In this document: positions 4,986 through 7,647 of the stretch, one piece after another | How positions within the stretch are numbered: the stretch's first letter is position 1 | How the letters are laid out: every line of letters begins with the position of its first letter | Assembly (NCBI GenBank): GCA_017614275.1 | Contig: JAGACE010000081.1 | Coordinates: 1-7,647, forward strand | Origin: Clostridia bacterium | GTDB taxonomy: Bacteria; Bacillota; Clostridia; Oscillospirales; Acutalibacteraceae | DNA length: 7,647 bases | Direction: 5' to 3' | Made by a program: the position numbers and the translations under genes | Notes under the pieces: model-generated | The model's input: only the letters and a program-made list of their open reading frames with translations | What the model was told of the DNA's origin: nothing | Database searches by the model: none

Positions 4986-6206
4986 ATGAAGTTCTCCATG
5001 AGGGACCTTCTGGTCCGCGCTGACAATCTCATTACGGACGACTTTCTTTCCGGCGGCCCCCGTGCCTCCGAAGTAAATGGCTATTCCTTGTTTCCCGGTT
5101 TTTTTGATGTGCATGTGCATTTCAGAGAGCCGGGCTTTTCTTATAAAGAGACCATCCTGACCGGCAGTCAGGCGGCCGCCCACGGCGGGTTCACCGGGGT
5201 GGCGACCATGCCGAACCTCGACCCGGTGCCGGACAGTCTGGAGCACCTGAAGGTGGAGCAGGACATCATCGACCGGGACGCGGTCATCGACGTGTTCCCG
5301 TACGCCTCCCTGACGGTCGGGGAACAGGGCGAGGAGATCGTGCCCATCGAGGAACTGGCGCCCTACGTGTTCGCCTTCTCCGACGACGGCAAAGGCATCC
5401 AGACGGCCGACATGATGCTCCGCCTGATGGAACGGGCCGCCGCGGTCGACAAGATTGTCTGTGCCCACTGCGAGATCGACAAGTACTCCAACAAAGGATA
5501 CATCCACGCCGGCAACTACGCCCGGCTCCACGGCCACCGCGGCCAGGACCCCGAGAGCGAGATCGCGGAGATCCGCCGGGACATCATCCTCGCGGAACAG
5601 ACCGGCTGCCGGTACCACGTGTGCCACTGCTCCGTCAAGGAGGGCCTCGATCTGGTGCGGAAGGCCAAAGAGCGCGGGGTGGACATCTCCTGCGAGACCG
5701 GGCCTCACTATCTGGCGCTCGATGACAGCGAGCTCATGGAGCAGGGACGGTTCAAGATGAACCCGCCGCTGCGGTCCGCCGAGGACCGGGAGGCGCTCAT
5801 CCGCGGCCTGCAGGACGGCACCATCGACATGATCGCCACCGACCACGCGCCCCACTCCTTCGAGGAGAAGGACAGGGGGCTCGCGAACAGCGCCTTCGGG
5901 ATCGTGGGTCTGGAGACCTCCTTTCCGATCTGCTACACCACCCTCGTGCGCACCGGCCGCATCACGCTGGACCGGCTCATCGAGATGATGGCGGTCAACC
6001 CCAGGGTCCGCTTCGGCGCGCCCCTGCGCAAGAACGATTTCACGGTCTTCGACTTAAACGACAAATACATCGTCCATCCGGAGGAGTTCCTCTCCAAGGG
6101 CCGGGCCACCCCGTTCGAGAACTGGGAAGTCTACGGCCGCTGTCTGCTGACGGTACACGACGGAGAGATCGTCTGGAAGGCCGAAGATGTGGAGGTCACA
6201 GAATGA
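4986..6206 (+). CDS. pyrC: Dihydroorotase (class I)
   Basis: Dihydroorotase closes N-carbamoyl-aspartate to dihydroorotate, the third step of pyrimidine synthesis. The 406-residue protein is an amidohydrolase TIM barrel. Zinc and substrate residues are visible: DVHVHFREPG (His43, His45, Arg47), MPN (Asn77), FSDDGKG (Asp133/134, in the place of the Asp that bridges the metals in class I bacterial enzymes), AHCE (His161), HVCHCS (His214) and TDHAPH (Asp286). FKMNPPLRS and GIVGLET are also family signatures. Only about 39 residues precede the first metal motif, so the N-terminal beta-sandwich half is shorter than usual. The loop reads TGPHYL where many relatives have VTPHHL. Start: ATG 4986 with TGAGGT (4975-4980) five bases upstream; the in-frame GTG at 4974 has no ribosome binding site. 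The stop overlaps the pyrK start as ATGA. The first ~57 codons are AT-richer than the rest. Confidence 0.94.
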   Translation: MKFSMRDLLVRADNLITDDFLSGGPRASEVNGYSLFPGFFDVHVHFREPGFSYKETILTGSQAAAHGGFTGVATMPNLDPVPDSLEHLKVEQDIIDRDAVIDVFPYASLTVGEQGEEIVPIEELAPYVFAFSDDGKGIQTADMMLRLMERAAAVDKIVCAHCEIDKYSNKGYIHAGNYARLHGHRGQDPESEIAEIRRDIILAEQTGCRYHVCHCSVKEGLDLVRKAKERGVDISCETGPHYLALDDSELMEQGRFKMNPPLRSAEDREALIRGLQDGTIDMIATDHAPHSFEEKDRGLANSAFGIVGLETSFPICYTTLVRTGRITLDRLIEMMAVNPRVRFGAPLRKNDFTVFDLNDKYIVHPEEFLSKGRATPFENWEVYGRCLLTVHDGEIVWKAEDVEVTE

Positions 6207-6949
6207 TCCAGGACACCTTTACCGTCCGCGAGAACACCGCGCTCACCGACACCGTCTGGAAAATGGTGCTGGCGGGCCCGGTCCGGGGCGCGTTCACCGC
6301 TCCGGGGCAGTTCGCGGACCTGCGGCTGCCGGGCTTCTATCTCCGCCGGCCCATCTCGGTCTGCGACCGGACCGACGACACCATGACGCTGGTCTACAAA
6401 GTCGTGGGCCGGGGCACAGAGGCCATGACCGCTCTCGAAACGGGCGCGGAACTCGATGTGCTCGCCGGCCTCGGCAACGGGTTCGACCCGTCCCTCGCGG
6501 GAGAGCGGCCCCTGCTGATCGGCGGAGGCGTGGGCATCCCGCCGCTGTACGGGCTCTGCAAAGCGCTGCTGGAGCAGGGTGCGGTGCCGACCGTCATCCT
6601 GGGCTTCAACACGAGCGACGAACAGTTCCTGGTCCGGGACTTCGAAGAACTGCTGCGCGGCACCGGCGGGACCGTCCTGGTCACCACGGTGGACGGCAGC
6701 GCGGGGCAGAAGGGCTTCGTGACCGACGCCATGCAGGGCCTCGACTACACGTTCTTCTACACCTGCGGACCGATGCCGATGTTCAAGGCGATCGAAGCGG
6801 TCGCCGCCACCTCCGGGCAGTACAGCTTCGAGGAGCGGATGGGCTGCGGCTTCGGCGCCTGCATGGGCTGTTCGATGGAAACGAAAGACGGACCCAAACG
6901 GGTCTGCAAGGAAGGTCCGGTGTTCCGGAGGGAGGAGATCCTGTGGTGA
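6203..6949 (+). CDS. pyrK: Dihydroorotate dehydrogenase B, electron transfer subunit
   Basis: PyrK carries FAD and a [2Fe-2S] cluster and passes electrons from the PyrD FMN to NAD+. It forms a PyrK2-PyrD2 complex in the cytoplasm. The 248 residues fit the family. The FAD-binding barrel shows YLRRPISVCD (46-55) and VVGRGTEAM (67-75). The NAD-binding half shows LLIGGGVGIPP (104-114) and YTCGPMPM (186-193). The C-terminal cluster motif has Cys215, Cys220, Cys223 and Cys235 (C-x4-C-x2-C-x11-C), all four ligands present. The ATG overlaps the pyrC stop by four bases (ATGA, 6203-6206), indicating translational coupling. It similarly overlaps pyrD at its end. The reductase fold also occurs in other ferredoxin-NADP reductase-like proteins, but position next to pyrD and the cluster spacing make PyrK the clear choice. 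Confidence 0.96.
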   Translation: MIQDTFTVRENTALTDTVWKMVLAGPVRGAFTAPGQFADLRLPGFYLRRPISVCDRTDDTMTLVYKVVGRGTEAMTALETGAELDVLAGLGNGFDPSLAGERPLLIGGGVGIPPLYGLCKALLEQGAVPTVILGFNTSDEQFLVRDFEELLRGTGGTVLVTTVDGSAGQKGFVTDAMQGLDYTFFYTCGPMPMFKAIEAVAATSGQYSFEERMGCGFGACMGCSMETKDGPKRVCKEGPVFRREEILW

Positions 6950-7647
6950 AGACGAACGTCAATCTCTCCGGTCTGGAACTGGACAACCCGGTCATCCCGG
7001 CCAGCGGGACCTTCGGGTTCGGCTACGAGTTCGCGGACCTCTACGACATCAACTGCCTCGGCAGCATCGCGCTGAAGGGCACCACCCGGGACGCCCGGTT
7101 CGGGAACCCGACCCCGCGCATCGCCGAGTGCACCGACGGCCTCATCAATTCGGTGGGCCTGCAGAACCCGGGCGTGGACCGCGTCATCGCGGAGGAACTC
7201 CCGAAGCTGGCGAAGGTCTTCCAAAAACCAGCCATCGCCAATGTCTCCGGTTTCTCGGTGGAGGACTACGCGGTCGTCTGCGAGAAACTCGACAGAGAAG
7301 AACAGATCGGGCTGCTGGAAGTCAACATCAGCTGTCCGAACGTCCATAACGGCGGCATGTCCTTCAGGACCGACCCGAAGAGCGCCGCGGAGGTCACTGC
7401 CGCTGTGAAGGCCGTGACGTCCAAACCGGTCTACATGAAACTGAGTCCGAACGTCACGGACATCGCGGAGATCGCCTGCGCCTGCAAAGAGGCCGGCGCC
7501 GACGGCATCAGCCTCATCAACACGCTGATGGGCATGCGGATCTCCCTGAACACCAGACAGCCGGTCATCGCCAACAAAATGGGCGGCTTTTCCGGACCGG
7601 CCATCTTCCCGGTGGCAGTGCGGATGGTCTGGCAGGTCTATGAGGCG
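6946..7647 (+). CDS. pyrD: Dihydroorotate dehydrogenase B, catalytic subunit (3' end outside window)
   Basis: This is the FMN subunit (class 1B, PyrDB) that oxidises dihydroorotate to orotate, the fourth step of pyrimidine synthesis. The 234 codons present are about three quarters of the usual 300-310. Visible motifs are NPVIPASGTFGFG (14-26), the FMN-contacting KGTT (44-47), RFGNPTPR (51-58), NSVGLQNPG (68-76), the active-site NISCPN with Cys130, MKLSPN (164-169) and INTLMGMRI (191-199). Cys130 as catalytic base, rather than Ser, marks class 1 enzymes. The start is GTG 6946, overlapping the pyrK stop as GTGA; GTG 6943, in frame and one codon earlier, is an equally possible start. GGAGGAG (6931-6937) is the ribosome binding site and lies inside pyrK. 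The reading frame is open to the last base. The missing end holds part of the FMN phosphate site. Confidence 0.96.
   Translation, partial: MKTNVNLSGLELDNPVIPASGTFGFGYEFADLYDINCLGSIALKGTTRDARFGNPTPRIAECTDGLINSVGLQNPGVDRVIAEELPKLAKVFQKPAIANVSGFSVEDYAVVCEKLDREEQIGLLEVNISCPNVHNGGMSFRTDPKSAAEVTAAVKAVTSKPVYMKLSPNVTDIAEIACACKEAGADGISLINTLMGMRISLNTRQPVIANKMGGFSGPAIFPVAVRMVWQVYEA

Noticed and set aside
4938..5855. 305-codon open frame on the - strand across pyrC
   Set aside because: It is an antisense shadow of pyrC; the translation is Val/Asp/Arg/His-rich without motifs, and it would run across the pyr promoter.

Overview
This window reads as ordinary chromosomal core-genome DNA from a GC-rich, low-complexity-free Firmicutes-like bacterium, most likely a Clostridia/Oscillospirales-type anaerobe. 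That assignment is an inference. It rests on textbook vegetative promoters (TTGACA-17-TATAAT), strong GGAGG ribosome binding sites, U-tailed intrinsic terminators, a type III glutamine synthetase, the DUF177-rpmF pair, and the PyrK/PyrDB form of dihydroorotate dehydrogenase. All genes lie on the + strand, and most codons end in G or C.

Layout. (1) Positions 2-697 are the C-terminal third of a type III glutamine synthetase (glnN), cut by the window edge. (2) Positions 735-1275 are a self-contained unit: a promoter, a 138-codon P-loop protein of unknown function, and a strong terminator. (3) Positions 1278-4916 are a second unit. A perfect-consensus promoter is followed by a DUF177/YceD-family protein, rpmF (ribosomal protein L32, only 59 codons), der (double-Era ribosome-assembly GTPase), aroF (class I DAHP synthase), a 97-codon protein of unknown function, and a terminator. 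No internal terminator is visible, so these five genes probably form one operon. (4) From 4930 to the window end there is a third unit: a promoter with a very short leader, then pyrC, pyrK and pyrD joined by 4-base stop/start overlaps. pyrD runs off the window edge.

How the genes work together. Unit 3 joins ribosome manufacture (L32 and Der) to the entry step of aromatic amino-acid synthesis. Unit 4 encodes two consecutive reactions of de novo pyrimidine synthesis: dihydroorotase makes dihydroorotate, and the PyrK-PyrD complex oxidises it to orotate, passing electrons to NAD+. glnN supplies glutamine, the nitrogen donor for pyrimidines and other biosyntheses, but it is only a neighbour and not visibly co-regulated.

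I found no CRISPR array, mobile element, tRNA, rRNA, phage gene or defence locus, and no convincing new multi-gene system. The points most worth a second look are the two uncharacterised proteins (the P-loop protein at 801 and the 97-residue protein at 4591), the L32-Der-DAHP synthase operon, the leader-less pyr promoter, and an AT-richer patch at the start of pyrC.
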